Shown here one piece after another: positions 35,614 through 43,689 of a DNA stretch of 64,000 nt (position 1 is its first letter; every line of letters begins with the position of its first letter). The notes below the pieces were generated by a model. That model had not been told where the DNA came from. It did no database searches and saw nothing but the letters and a program-made list of their open reading frames with translations. The stretch covers positions 49,486 to 113,485 of the forward strand of contig NZ_JAPSLK010000023.1 in the NCBI RefSeq assembly GCF_031180885.1. Reading direction: 5' to 3'. Position numbers and translations under genes: made by a program. This DNA is from Saccharothrix sp. (GTDB lineage Bacteria > Actinomycetota > Actinomycetes > Mycobacteriales > Pseudonocardiaceae).

Positions 35614-37488
35614 GTGACGACAGCGGAGATGGTTCGGGTCGCCCCCGGGAAGGTCGGCGTGTGGGCGCTGGCGGAGGTCCGGTGGGCGTGCGCTTCGACG
35701 GCCCTGTTCGCGCTGGGCCTGGGCGCGTGGTGGGCCGACGCGCCCGCGTGGCTGTGGTGGGCGTTGCTGCTGGCCTGCTGCGTGGCCGGTGGTTGGGAGC
35801 CGGCGGTGGCCGGGGTGCGGGCGCTGCGGGAGCGGACGCTGGACGTGGACCTGCTGATGGTCGTGGCCGCCGCCGGGGCCGCCGCGATCGGGCAGGTGGT
35901 CGACGGGGCGCTGCTCATCGTCATCTTCGCCACGTCGGGCGCGCTGGAGGCGGTGCTGACCCGGCGCACGGCGGACTCCGTGCGGGCGCTGCTGGACCTG
36001 GCGCCGCAGCGCGCGACGCGCGTGGTCGGGGACGGCGAGGAGGTGGTGGACGCATCGGCGCTGCGGGTCGACGACGAGGTCCTGGTGCGGCCCGGTGAAC
36101 GGGTCGGCGCGGACGGTGTCGTGGTCGCCGGGGTGGGCGAGGTGGACGAGGCGTCGATCACCGGCGAGCCGCTGCCGGTGGCCAAGACGGTCGGGGCGGA
36201 GGTGTTCGCGGGGTCGCTCAACGGGTCCGGGGCGCTGCGGGTGCGGGTGACGCGCGACCCGGCGGACAGCGTGCTGGCGCGGATCGTGGCGATGGTCGAG
36301 CGGGCGTCGGCGACCAAGGCGCGGACCCAGTTGCTGATCGAGAAGGTCGAGCAGCGGTACTCGCTGGGGGTCGTGGTCGCGACGCTGGCGCTGTTCGCGG
36401 TGCCGCTGGCGTTCGGTGCGGAGTTGCAGCCGACCCTGCTGCGGGCGATGACGTTCATGATCGTGGCGTCGCCGTGCGCGTTGGTGCTGGCCACGATGCC
36501 GCCGCTGCTGGCCGCGATCGCGAACGCCGGGCGGCACGGGGTGCTGGTGAAGTCCGCGGTGGCGATGGAGCGGCTGGGCGGCGTGACGGCGGTCGCCGTG
36601 GACAAGACCGGCACCCTCACCGAAGGCCGGCCGCGCCTGGTCGACGTCCGTCCGGTGGCCTCGGACGTGCGGGCCGATGAGGTGGTGGCGCTGGCGGCGG
36701 CGGTCGAGCGGTGGAGTGAGCACCCGGTGGCGTCCGCGATCGTGTCCGCCGCTTCCGAACGCGGGCTGGAGTTGGCTGAGGCACGGGACTTCCGCGCCAC
36801 GCCGGGCGTCGGGGTGGCGGCGGTGGTCGGTGGGCGGAAGGTCTCCGTGGTGGCCGATCCGTCGTCGGCGGTCGACGGGGAGACAGCGGTCGTGGTGGAG
36901 GTGGACGGCGAGCGGGTCGGGGTGCTGGTGCTGGCGGACCGGGTGCGGCCGTCGAGCGCGGGCGCGGTTGCGGGGTTGTGGGGGGTGACCGGTGCGCGGC
37001 CGGTGCTGCTCAGCGGTGACAACCCCGGTGCGGCGCAACGGGTTGCCGCCGAGGTGGGTATCGAGGACGCCCGCGGCGGGCTGTTGCCGCAGGACAAGGC
37101 GGACGCGGTGGCCGACCTGCGAGACCGGGGTCACCGGGTGCTGTTCGTGGGCGACGGTGTGAACGACGCGCCGGCCATGGCGACGGCTGACGCCGGGATC
37201 GCGTTGGGGCGCAAGGGTTCGGATCTCACGGTGGAGACGGCGGACGCGGTCGTGCTGCGGGACGACCTGGACGCGGTGCCCGCGGTGGTGGCGTTGGCGC
37301 GGCGGGCGCGGCGGGTGGTCGTGGCCAACCTCGTGATCGCCGGGTCGATCATCCTGGCGCTGGTGACGTGGGACCTGGTCGGCAACCTCCCGCTGCCCCT
37401 GGGCGTCGCCGGGCACGAGGGCTCGACGGTCCTGGTCGCGCTCAACGGCCTGCGCCTGCTGGCGAAGCGGGCGTGGCCGGGCAAGTGA
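35614..37488 (+). CDS. P1B-4-type metal-exporting ATPase (CtpD/CtpJ/CoaT-like)
   Basis: 624 aa heavy-metal P-type ATPase. The membrane metal site SPC is near residue 286, the phosphorylation site DKTGT begins at D330, the TGEPLPVAK actuator loop and GDGVNDAPA hinge are present, and HEGST near 602 is in the last helix. SPC plus HEG(S/G)T defines subgroup P1B-4, exporters of Co2+, Fe2+ or Zn2+. There is no N-terminal metal-binding domain, usual for this group. The start GTG 35614 has TATGGT 7 nt upstream (leaderless). Earlier ATGs at 35590 and 35602 fall inside or at the edge of the operator. Controlled by the divergent ArsR sensor. Confidence 0.9.
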   Translation: MTTAEMVRVAPGKVGVWALAEVRWACASTALFALGLGAWWADAPAWLWWALLLACCVAGGWEPAVAGVRALRERTLDVDLLMVVAAAGAAAIGQVVDGALLIVIFATSGALEAVLTRRTADSVRALLDLAPQRATRVVGDGEEVVDASALRVDDEVLVRPGERVGADGVVVAGVGEVDEASITGEPLPVAKTVGAEVFAGSLNGSGALRVRVTRDPADSVLARIVAMVERASATKARTQLLIEKVEQRYSLGVVVATLALFAVPLAFGAELQPTLLRAMTFMIVASPCALVLATMPPLLAAIANAGRHGVLVKSAVAMERLGGVTAVAVDKTGTLTEGRPRLVDVRPVASDVRADEVVALAAAVERWSEHPVASAIVSAASERGLELAEARDFRATPGVGVAAVVGGRKVSVVADPSSAVDGETAVVVEVDGERVGVLVLADRVRPSSAGAVAGLWGVTGARPVLLSGDNPGAAQRVAAEVGIEDARGGLLPQDKADAVADLRDRGHRVLFVGDGVNDAPAMATADAGIALGRKGSDLTVETADAVVLRDDLDAVPAVVALARRARRVVVANLVIAGSIILALVTWDLVGNLPLPLGVAGHEGSTVLVALNGLRLLAKRAWPGK

Positions 37489-37495
37489 GCGGGGA

Positions 37496-39817
37496 TCACG
37501 ACAGGACGGCGGCGGCGAGGATGCAGGTGTCGTCCAGTGGGGAGGCGGGGACCAGGAGGGACGTCAGGGCCTCCGGCATGTCCGCGGGGTCGATGTCGGC
37601 GACGAACGTGCGGATCTCCTCCATCAGGTACTCCAGGTCGTCCCGATCGTCGTCCCGGTCGTCGGTGTCCTGAGCGGACGGTCGGCGTTCCACCAGGCCG
37701 TCGGTGAACATCAGGACCGTGTCGCCGGGCACCAGCACCGTCGTCGCCGTCCCGTAGGCCGCGCCCGGCATACCGCCCAGGACCGGCCCCGACGGCCGCT
37801 CCAACACGTGCACCTCGTGCGAGCGCACCAGCAGCATCGGCGGGTGCCCGGCCTGCGCCCACGACAGGCGGCGGTCCGCCGGGTCGTACCGGCTGACCGC
37901 CGCCGTGGCCAGCGTGACGTGCTCGCCGCCGGTCAGCATCCGGTTGAGCACGTCGAGCACCCCGGCCGGGTCGGGCTCGGTGAGCGCGGCGCCGGTGAAC
38001 GCGTAGCGCAGCTTCGCCATGGCCGCCGCGGTCGCCAGGCCGTGGCCCGCCACGTCCCCGATGGCCAGCAACGTGCTGCCGTCGTGGATGGTGAAGGCGT
38101 GGTACCAGTCGCCGCCGACCTCGGCCCACTGCTCGGCGGCGAGGTACCGCACGGCCACCCGCAGCCCCGGCAGCTCCAGCGGCCCGCTGGGCAGCGGCAG
38201 CACGGCGGAGCGCAGGTGGTCGGCCACCTGGTGCTCGCGCGCGAACTGCTCGCTCAGGTCGAACATCCGCTTCTCGGCGCGCCGGGTCGCGGTCAGGTCC
38301 TGCAGCACCACGTCCAGCCGGATCGGCCGGCCCTGCACGTCGAGCACCGGCTCGCCGATGAACCGGCCGCAGCGGATCTCGTCACCGGCCTTCAGCCGCA
38401 GCTCGGAGTCCGTGCGCTCGCCGTCCTCGATCATCCGCCGCACCGCGTTCTGCAGGATGGGCAGGTCCTCGGCGACCACCGAGGCCCGGATCTCGTCCAG
38501 CGACATCGGCCCCAGCGCCGGGTCCCGGTCGAAGATGACGTAGAGCTGCTCGGACCAGTTGATCTCGTTGGTCATCAGGTTCCACTCGCCCCACCCGATG
38601 TTGCCCAGCCGCTGCACGCTGCGCAGCCGTTCCAGCTGCAACGGGTCCTCGTGCTCGCGCCAGGCCAGCACCAGGCCGTCGCCGAACTTGCCGATGGTCA
38701 GCGTGTACCGGCCGTGCTGGGGCAGGCCGGGGGTGTTCTCCTCGTAGTCGAACGACCTGATCACCTCGCGCACCCCGGTGCGCAGGACCCGCAGGTAGGC
38801 CGCCCACAGCTCGGTGCCCTCCACGGTCGGGTAGCTGGCCAGGATGCTGCGCCCGACCAGTTGCCGGTAGCGGCGGCCGGCGAAGTCCACGGCGTCGGGG
38901 CTCGCCGCCTCGAACCGGAAGTCCACGACCTCGCCGTTGGCCGCGTGCACCGCCCCGAGCAGGGCGACCGAGCCGGGCAGCACGTCCAGGAAGTGCTGGG
39001 CCCACAACGTCCAGTTCCGGCCGTGCGCGCCACCCAGGCTGAGCAGGGACAACAGCGTGGCGCCCGCCGAGCGCACCACCAGTTCCAGGTCCCACTGCTC
39101 CTCGGTGGTGAAGTCGTGGTGGTCTGTCCACAGCAGACCGATCACGCCGGCGGTGCGGGTCTGGTCGCGGAACGGCACCCAGGCGCGCGACCGCCACACC
39201 GTCTCCGGGTCGCCGATCAGCGTGTAGTGCCCGCGCGCCTCCTCCAGGTCGGGCAGCCACTCCGGCTGGCCGCTGCGCACCGACGCCAGCGCCCCGGTCT
39301 CCAGTCGCAGCGGCACCCGCTCCCACTCCAGCCGCACCTTGGCCGGCACGTTCGCCGCCGCCTCCAGCCGCAACCCGCCGTCGGGTTCGACCAGGTAGAC
39401 CAACACGCCGTCGCACCCGGCGTGCTCGCGGACGAGTTCGGCCAGGTCCTCCGGGTCGGTCGCGGTGCCCACCGCGGCCAGGGCCACCGGGCGCGGGACG
39501 GGTCCGGGGGGCGGCACGTCCGGGACCGGCCGCACGTACCGGGTCGGGTCGAAGTTCGCCGTGCCGCCGGGCGGCGGCGGGACGCCCAGCACGCTGGCGG
39601 CGATGACGACCAGGTCGTTGCCCGAGGCCTGGGCGAGCCGGACCATGTCCTCGAACGCCTCGTCGGGCCGGCACGACAGCCGTTCGGCCAGCACCCCCTT
39701 GGCCTGCTCGACCACGGCCTGCCGCCGCGCGGCGGCCCGCAACTGGTCGATCTCGTCACGCTGGCGGGCGACCAGGTCGGCCAGCGCGGAACGACTCGGA
39801 TCCCGCCGGGTAGCCAT
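37496..39817 (-). CDS. ANTAR-GAF-PAS-PP2C phosphatase
   Basis: 773 aa multi-domain signalling protein. It has an N-terminal ANTAR-like RNA-binding helix bundle (residues ~25-80, 'QAVVEQAKGVLAERLSCRPDEAF' in two parts), a GAF domain (~120-270), PAS-like regions (~280-520, GNIGWGEWNLMTNEI) and a SpoIIE-type PPM phosphatase with VGGDWYHAF, 'GDVAGHGLATAAAMAKLR', FTDGLVERR and a final DDT. It probably relays a ligand or redox signal to an anti-anti-sigma factor. The STAS gene immediately upstream overlaps it by 62 bp and is the obvious partner. Confidence 0.85.
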   Translation of the reverse strand: MATRRDPSRSALADLVARQRDEIDQLRAAARRQAVVEQAKGVLAERLSCRPDEAFEDMVRLAQASGNDLVVIAASVLGVPPPPGGTANFDPTRYVRPVPDVPPPGPVPRPVALAAVGTATDPEDLAELVREHAGCDGVLVYLVEPDGGLRLEAAANVPAKVRLEWERVPLRLETGALASVRSGQPEWLPDLEEARGHYTLIGDPETVWRSRAWVPFRDQTRTAGVIGLLWTDHHDFTTEEQWDLELVVRSAGATLLSLLSLGGAHGRNWTLWAQHFLDVLPGSVALLGAVHAANGEVVDFRFEAASPDAVDFAGRRYRQLVGRSILASYPTVEGTELWAAYLRVLRTGVREVIRSFDYEENTPGLPQHGRYTLTIGKFGDGLVLAWREHEDPLQLERLRSVQRLGNIGWGEWNLMTNEINWSEQLYVIFDRDPALGPMSLDEIRASVVAEDLPILQNAVRRMIEDGERTDSELRLKAGDEIRCGRFIGEPVLDVQGRPIRLDVVLQDLTATRRAEKRMFDLSEQFAREHQVADHLRSAVLPLPSGPLELPGLRVAVRYLAAEQWAEVGGDWYHAFTIHDGSTLLAIGDVAGHGLATAAAMAKLRYAFTGAALTEPDPAGVLDVLNRMLTGGEHVTLATAAVSRYDPADRRLSWAQAGHPPMLLVRSHEVHVLERPSGPVLGGMPGAAYGTATTVLVPGDTVLMFTDGLVERRPSAQDTDDRDDDRDDLEYLMEEIRTFVADIDPADMPEALTSLLVPASPLDDTCILAAAVLS

Positions 39818-40229
39818 CGCGTCCCAGCATCGCGCGTGCCGCCGCCGGCGGCCAGCCGAAACCGACCACCGCGCACCGCGAGCCCCGCGCCCGGACCGAC
39901 TCGGCCAACCGCCGCAGGACCACCCGCGCGGCCGGGTCGACGACCACGGCGTCGGCGAGGTCGACCAGCACCGAGTCGTCCTCCAGCGCGCACGCGACCC
40001 GGGCGGCCAGGAACGCGGCGCCGGCGCGGTCGAGCAGGCCGCGCACCCGGACGGTGAGGCGGCGCGGGTGCACTTGATGTGCACCGCCCAGTCGCGCGAC
40101 CGGGTCAACCCGACCCGGCGAGGGGGTGACGGCCGTTCGGGCGGCGTCGGTCACCTCGGACGGGTACGGGATCGCCACGGGACGACCGCAGTACGGCTCC
40201 GGCCGGGCTGCGACGGTCGTTCGCCCCAC
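39756..40229 (-). CDS. STAS-domain protein, candidate anti-anti-sigma factor
   Basis: 157 aa at most. Residues ~60-130 (LTVRVRGLLDRAGAAFL ... DDSVLVDLADAVVVDPAARVV ... 'GSRCAVVGF') fit a STAS fold. The usual phosphorylatable serine position ('D-S/T-S-G') reads VVVDPAAR, so a standard phospho-switch is doubtful. The 3' end overlaps the start of the phosphatase gene by 62 bp. The N-terminus is uncertain; GTG 40154 is an alternative. No ribosome-binding site clearly decides. Confidence 0.55.
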   Translation of the reverse strand: MGRTTVAARPEPYCGRPVAIPYPSEVTDAARTAVTPSPGRVDPVARLGGAHQVHPRRLTVRVRGLLDRAGAAFLAARVACALEDDSVLVDLADAVVVDPAARVVLRRLAESVRARGSRCAVVGFGWPPAAARAMLGRDGYPAGSESFRAGRPGRPPA

Positions 40230-40320
40230 AGGGTCGCGCGGGAAATGCGCAGGTCACTGACCTGCCGGTGACGAAGTGTCAACTGGATGTTCACAGTCGG
40301 TGTCTTTCACGTTACAGTTC

Positions 40321-40334
40321 TGGGAGCGCTCCCA
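40321..40334. promoter_or_regulatory. CelR/CebR operator (cellulose-utilisation box)
   Basis: TGGGAGCGCTCCCA, a perfect 14-bp palindrome identical to the published consensus bound by the LacI-family regulators CelR (Thermobifida) and CebR (Streptomyces), which repress cellulase genes until cellobiose binds. It lies 27 bp upstream of a DoxX gene that is co-translated with a secreted cellulase. Confidence 0.9.
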
Positions 40335-40360
40335 GACCGTTGCGTCCAACGGAGGATGTG

Positions 40361-40813
40361 GTGTGGATGGTGGAGGGAATTCCCCGCCCTGGTCTGGCGG
40401 GGTTGCGCGTGCTGGACACGGTGAGCGTGCCGCTGTTGCGCGGGTCGCTCGGCGTGGTGTTCGTGTGGTTCGGGGCGTTGAAGGTGGCCGGGACGACCCC
40501 GGTCGCCGACCTGGTGGCGGGCACGGTGCCGTGGCCTGCGCCGGGGGTGCTCGTGGCCGGGCTCGGCGCGGTCGAGGTGCTGCTGGGCGGCGCTCTGGTC
40601 GCCGGTCGGTTCCTGCGGCCGGCCGCCGTGCTGGTGATGGTCCACCTGGGCGGCACGTTCCTGACCCTGGTCGTGCAGCCGGCGGTGGCCTTCCGGGCGG
40701 GCAACCCGCTGGTGCTCACGCTCACCGGTGAGTTCGTCGTCAAGAACCTGGTCCTGTTCACGGCCGCACTGGTGGTCCTGTGCGCCGATCTGCGTCGAGG
40801 AGGAGTTCGATGA
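40361..40813 (+). CDS. DoxX-family membrane protein
   Basis: 150 aa with four predicted membrane helices and the DoxX pattern: 'LRGSLGVVFVWFGALKVAG' in helix 1 and 'LGAVEVLLGGALVAGRFLRPAA' region in helices 2-3. DoxX-like proteins are small membrane proteins with redox or quinone-linked roles in characterised cases. The function here is unknown. It directly precedes the cellulase with an ATGA overlap, so it shares the cellulose-responsive promoter. The start GTG 40361 is 5 nt after GGAGG. Confidence 0.75.
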   Translation: MWMVEGIPRPGLAGLRVLDTVSVPLLRGSLGVVFVWFGALKVAGTTPVADLVAGTVPWPAPGVLVAGLGAVEVLLGGALVAGRFLRPAAVLVMVHLGGTFLTLVVQPAVAFRAGNPLVLTLTGEFVVKNLVLFTAALVVLCADLRRGGVR

Positions 40814-42198
40814 AGCGCTCCACCGTTGTGGCCGCGGCCGTCCTGCTGGCCGCTGGCTCCGGGGCGGCCCTGTTCCCGCACGCCGTGGCGGCGGCACAGG
40901 GTTGCCGAGTCGACTACGCGGTCGCCAGCCAGTGGCAGGGCGGGTTCCAGGCGTCGGTGAAGATCACCAACGTGGGCGACCCGGTGAACGGGTGGACGCT
41001 CGGGTTCACCTTCCCCACCTCCGGGCAGAAGGTCACGCAGGGCTGGAACGCCACGTGGAGCCAGTCCGGGTCGGCGGTCACGGCCACCAACGTCGACTGG
41101 AACCGGTCGCTGGGCACCGGCGGGACCGCCGACATCGGCTTCACCGGGACGTGGAGCGGCGCCAACCCCGCGCCGACCGCGTTCACGCTCAACGGCGTCG
41201 CGTGCACCGGCTCGCCGGTGGTCACCACGACGACGACTACGGGCAACCCGCCGGTGGGCCGCAACCCGGTCGAGATCAACGGCCAGTTGCGGGTGTGCGG
41301 CGTGAACCTGTGCAACCAGTACAACCGGCCCGTGCAGTTGCGCGGCATGAGCACGCACGGCATCCAGTGGTTCGACAAGTGCTACAACAACGCGTCGCTG
41401 GACGCGCTGGCGAACGAGTGGAAGTCCGACCTGTTCCGCATCGCGATGTACGTGCAGGAGCAGGGGTACGAGACCAACCCGAGCTGGTTCACCAACCGGG
41501 TCAACACCCTGGTGGACATGGCCGAGGCGCGCGGGATGTACGCGATCATCGACTTCCACACGCTCACACCCGGTGACCCCAACTACAACATCGACCGCGC
41601 CAAGACGTTCTTCGCCCAGGTCGCGTCGCGCAACGCGGCCAAGAAGAACGTCATCTACGAGATCGCGAACGAGCCCAACGGCGTGAGCTGGGCGGCGATC
41701 AAGAGCTACGCCGAGCAGGTGATCCCGGTGATCCGCGCCGCCGACCCGGACGCGGTCGTGTTCGTCGGCACCCGCGCCTGGTCGTCGCTGGGCGTCTCGG
41801 AGGGCTCGAACGAGTCCGAGGTCGTCAACAACCCTGTGAACGCGACCAACATCATGTACACGTTCCACTTCTACGCCGCTTCGCACAAGGACAACTACCG
41901 GTCCACGGTGAGCCGGGCGGCGTCGCGCCTGCCGCTGTTCGTCAGCGAGTTCGGCACGGTGAGCGCCACCGGCGGCGGGGCGTTCGACCGCGCGAGCAGC
42001 ACGGCGTGGCTGGACCTGCTGGACCAGCTGAAGATCGGGTACGCGAACTGGACGTACTCCGACGCGAACGAGAGCAGCGCCGCGCTGCGGCCGGGCACGT
42101 GCAACGGCGGCACGTACACCGGCAGCGGGGTGCTGACGGAGTCCGGGGCGTTCATCAAGAGCCGGGTCAGCACCCCGGACAACTTCCCGACCAGCTGA
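40810..42198 (+). CDS. Secreted cellulase, CBM2-GH5 endoglucanase
   Basis: 462 aa. A signal peptide (MKRSTVVAAAVLLAAGSGAA) is followed by an N-terminal CBM2 cellulose-binding module (residues ~35-140, with Trp residues in VASQWQGGF, GWTLGF and GWNATW) and a Thr-rich linker (VVTTTTTTG). The GH5 catalytic domain is recognised by 'LRGMSTHGIQWF', the acid/base E288 in EIANEPNG and the nucleophile E380 in FVSEFGT. It hydrolyses internal beta-1,4-glucan bonds. Expression should be controlled by the CelR/CebR box at 40321. Confidence 0.93.
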   Translation: MKRSTVVAAAVLLAAGSGAALFPHAVAAAQGCRVDYAVASQWQGGFQASVKITNVGDPVNGWTLGFTFPTSGQKVTQGWNATWSQSGSAVTATNVDWNRSLGTGGTADIGFTGTWSGANPAPTAFTLNGVACTGSPVVTTTTTTGNPPVGRNPVEINGQLRVCGVNLCNQYNRPVQLRGMSTHGIQWFDKCYNNASLDALANEWKSDLFRIAMYVQEQGYETNPSWFTNRVNTLVDMAEARGMYAIIDFHTLTPGDPNYNIDRAKTFFAQVASRNAAKKNVIYEIANEPNGVSWAAIKSYAEQVIPVIRAADPDAVVFVGTRAWSSLGVSEGSNESEVVNNPVNATNIMYTFHFYAASHKDNYRSTVSRAASRLPLFVSEFGTVSATGGGAFDRASSTAWLDLLDQLKIGYANWTYSDANESSAALRPGTCNGGTYTGSGVLTESGAFIKSRVSTPDNFPTS

Positions 42199-42205
42199 CC
42201 CGCAC

Positions 42206-42242
42206 CGCGACCGGGGCCTGTTTTTTCCGGGCCCCGGTCGCG
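42206..42242 (+). terminator. Hairpin terminator after the cellulase gene
   Basis: Perfect 13-bp arms (42206-42218 and 42230-42242) separated by an 11-nt T-rich loop, beginning 7 bp after the cellulase stop codon. It ends the DoxX-cellulase transcript. Confidence 0.8.
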
Positions 42243-42310
42243 CATTCCCGGTGTCACCCACTGGTCCATTCGGCCCGGTATGCCCGGTACCGAATGGCCG
42301 TAGGTGCGTC

Positions 42311-42433
42311 ATGCCCGGGGTGCGACGGCTCGTCATCGTGGCGGCCGTGCCCGGCTTGGTGGGCTGCGGCACGGGTCCCACGGTGCCGCCGGCGCCCTCG
42401 CCGCCGTCTACGAGCGCGTCCGCCAGGGGTAGG
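42311..42433 (+). pseudogene. Orphan lipoprotein signal peptide, possible gene remnant
   Basis: From ATG 42311 the frame reads MPGVRRLVIVAAVPGLVGCG followed by a Pro/Ser/Thr-rich spacer, exactly the look of a lipoprotein leader with lipobox and linker. Beyond about 42433 the frame runs antisense into the VOC gene and loses all protein character. It is most likely the 5' stump of a lost lipoprotein gene; a very small lipoprotein is the alternative. Confidence 0.4.
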
Positions 42434-42453
42434 GACGACCGGTCCTCGGTAGA

Positions 42454-42810
42454 TCAGCTGACGCACAGGCAGAACGGGTGCCCGGCGGGGTCGAGGAAGA
42501 CCCGGAAGGACTCGCCGGGCTGGTGGGGGTGCTTGGACGCGCCGAGTTCGAGCACGGCGGCCTCGGCGGCGTCGAGGTCGTCGACCGTCACGTCGAGGTG
42601 CATCTGCTGCGGCTGCTCCTGCGACGGCCAGGCCGGGGGCGTGTACCCGTCCACCCGCTGGTAGCAGATCCGGTGCCCGTACTCCGCGCAGACCTCGGCC
42701 CAGTCGGCGGAGATTTCGACCCGCCAGTCCAACACCGCACCGTAGAACCTCGCGAGGGCGGCGGGGTCGGGGCAGTCGATGACGAGGGTGGGGAAGCGCG
42801 CGATGGCCAT
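42454..42810 (-). CDS. VOC-family protein (single module)
   Basis: 118 aa. One glyoxalase/bleomycin-resistance-fold module: FPTLVIDCPDPAALARFYGAVL at the N-terminus, 'QMHLDVTVDDLDAAEAAVLELGA' in the middle and 'FRVFLDPAGHPFCLCV' at the end. The conserved His/Glu positions (H in MHLD, D in LDPAGHP) suggest a metal- or ligand-binding dimer. The specific function is unknown. Start ATG 42810, with TACCGT 7 nt upstream. Confidence 0.85.
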   Translation of the reverse strand: MAIARFPTLVIDCPDPAALARFYGAVLDWRVEISADWAEVCAEYGHRICYQRVDGYTPPAWPSQEQPQQMHLDVTVDDLDAAEAAVLELGASKHPHQPGESFRVFLDPAGHPFCLCVS

Positions 42811-42896
42811 GCCGGGCACGGTATGCCGGGTTCCGGACGATCGCCGTCCGGAACAACGGGGTCCACCGGTCTGTGTCCGCGAGCAGCGGCGCGCGC

Positions 42897-43667
42897 CTAA
42901 CGCCGGGCGGCGATCAAGTGGGTCAACGCGGCCACCCGGCGGTACGGGTCGGTTGCCCCCGCGCGCTCCTCGCACGCCAGCAGCGTCGTCAGCTCGGGTT
43001 CGCCGGGCGCCGGGGCGTCGTCGGGCGCGGTGTCGGTGAACACCCGGACGCCGTACCAGGCGCGCACCGCCAGCCGTCGGGTGGCCAGCGCGGCGACCAG
43101 GTCGTCGACGCGATCGGCGCGGGCCGTCACCCCGAGGCGGTTCTCGTACGACGACTCCTCGAAGGCCCGGCGCGCGGTGTCCCAGTCGCCGAGCAGGCCC
43201 GGGCGCATCGCCAGTGCGTCGCCGTTCCGGACCAGCAGGGACACCACACCACCCGGTGCCACCAACCGAACCAGGTCGTCCAACAGCGGCTCGGGATCGT
43301 CGAAGTACATCAGAACGCCGTGGCACAGCACGACGTCGAAGCTCTCGGCGTCGAACAACCCGGCCAGGTTCCGGAGGTCGTCCTGGACCGTCCGCACCCG
43401 TGCCCGGACCTCGTCCGGCTCCTCGTCCAACGCCTGCCCGAGCTCGCGCAACAAGGTCGGCGACGAGTCCAAGCCCGTCACCCGGTGGCCGTGCCGCGCG
43501 AGCCGAAGCACCTGCGTGCCCTGACCACACCCCACGTCCAGGACCTCCAACGGTGCCCCCGCAGGCAGGTGAGCCGCCAACTGCCGGGACACCAACTCCT
43601 GGCGCACGACCTGCCGCAGCGTGCCCAGACGAGCCCGCCAACGCTCCTCACCCGGCGCGAAATCCAC
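42897..43667 (-). CDS. SAM-dependent methyltransferase, CmoM/SmtA-like
   Basis: 256 aa class I methyltransferase. It has motif I VLDVGCGQGTQ, motif II 'VTGLDSSPTLL', motif III/IV 'FDVVLCHGVLMYFDDP' and 'VAPGGVVSLLVRN'. The overall pattern is like CmoM (tRNA wobble-uridine modification methyltransferase) and related SmtA proteins, with no assignable substrate. The GTG start has GAGGAGG 6 nt upstream. No functional link to neighbours is evident. Confidence 0.82.
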   Translation of the reverse strand: MDFAPGEERWRARLGTLRQVVRQELVSRQLAAHLPAGAPLEVLDVGCGQGTQVLRLARHGHRVTGLDSSPTLLRELGQALDEEPDEVRARVRTVQDDLRNLAGLFDAESFDVVLCHGVLMYFDDPEPLLDDLVRLVAPGGVVSLLVRNGDALAMRPGLLGDWDTARRAFEESSYENRLGVTARADRVDDLVAALATRRLAVRAWYGVRVFTDTAPDDAPAPGEPELTTLLACEERAGATDPYRRVAALTHLIAARR

Positions 43668-43689
43668 AGCGCCTCCTCACCCGGGAAGC

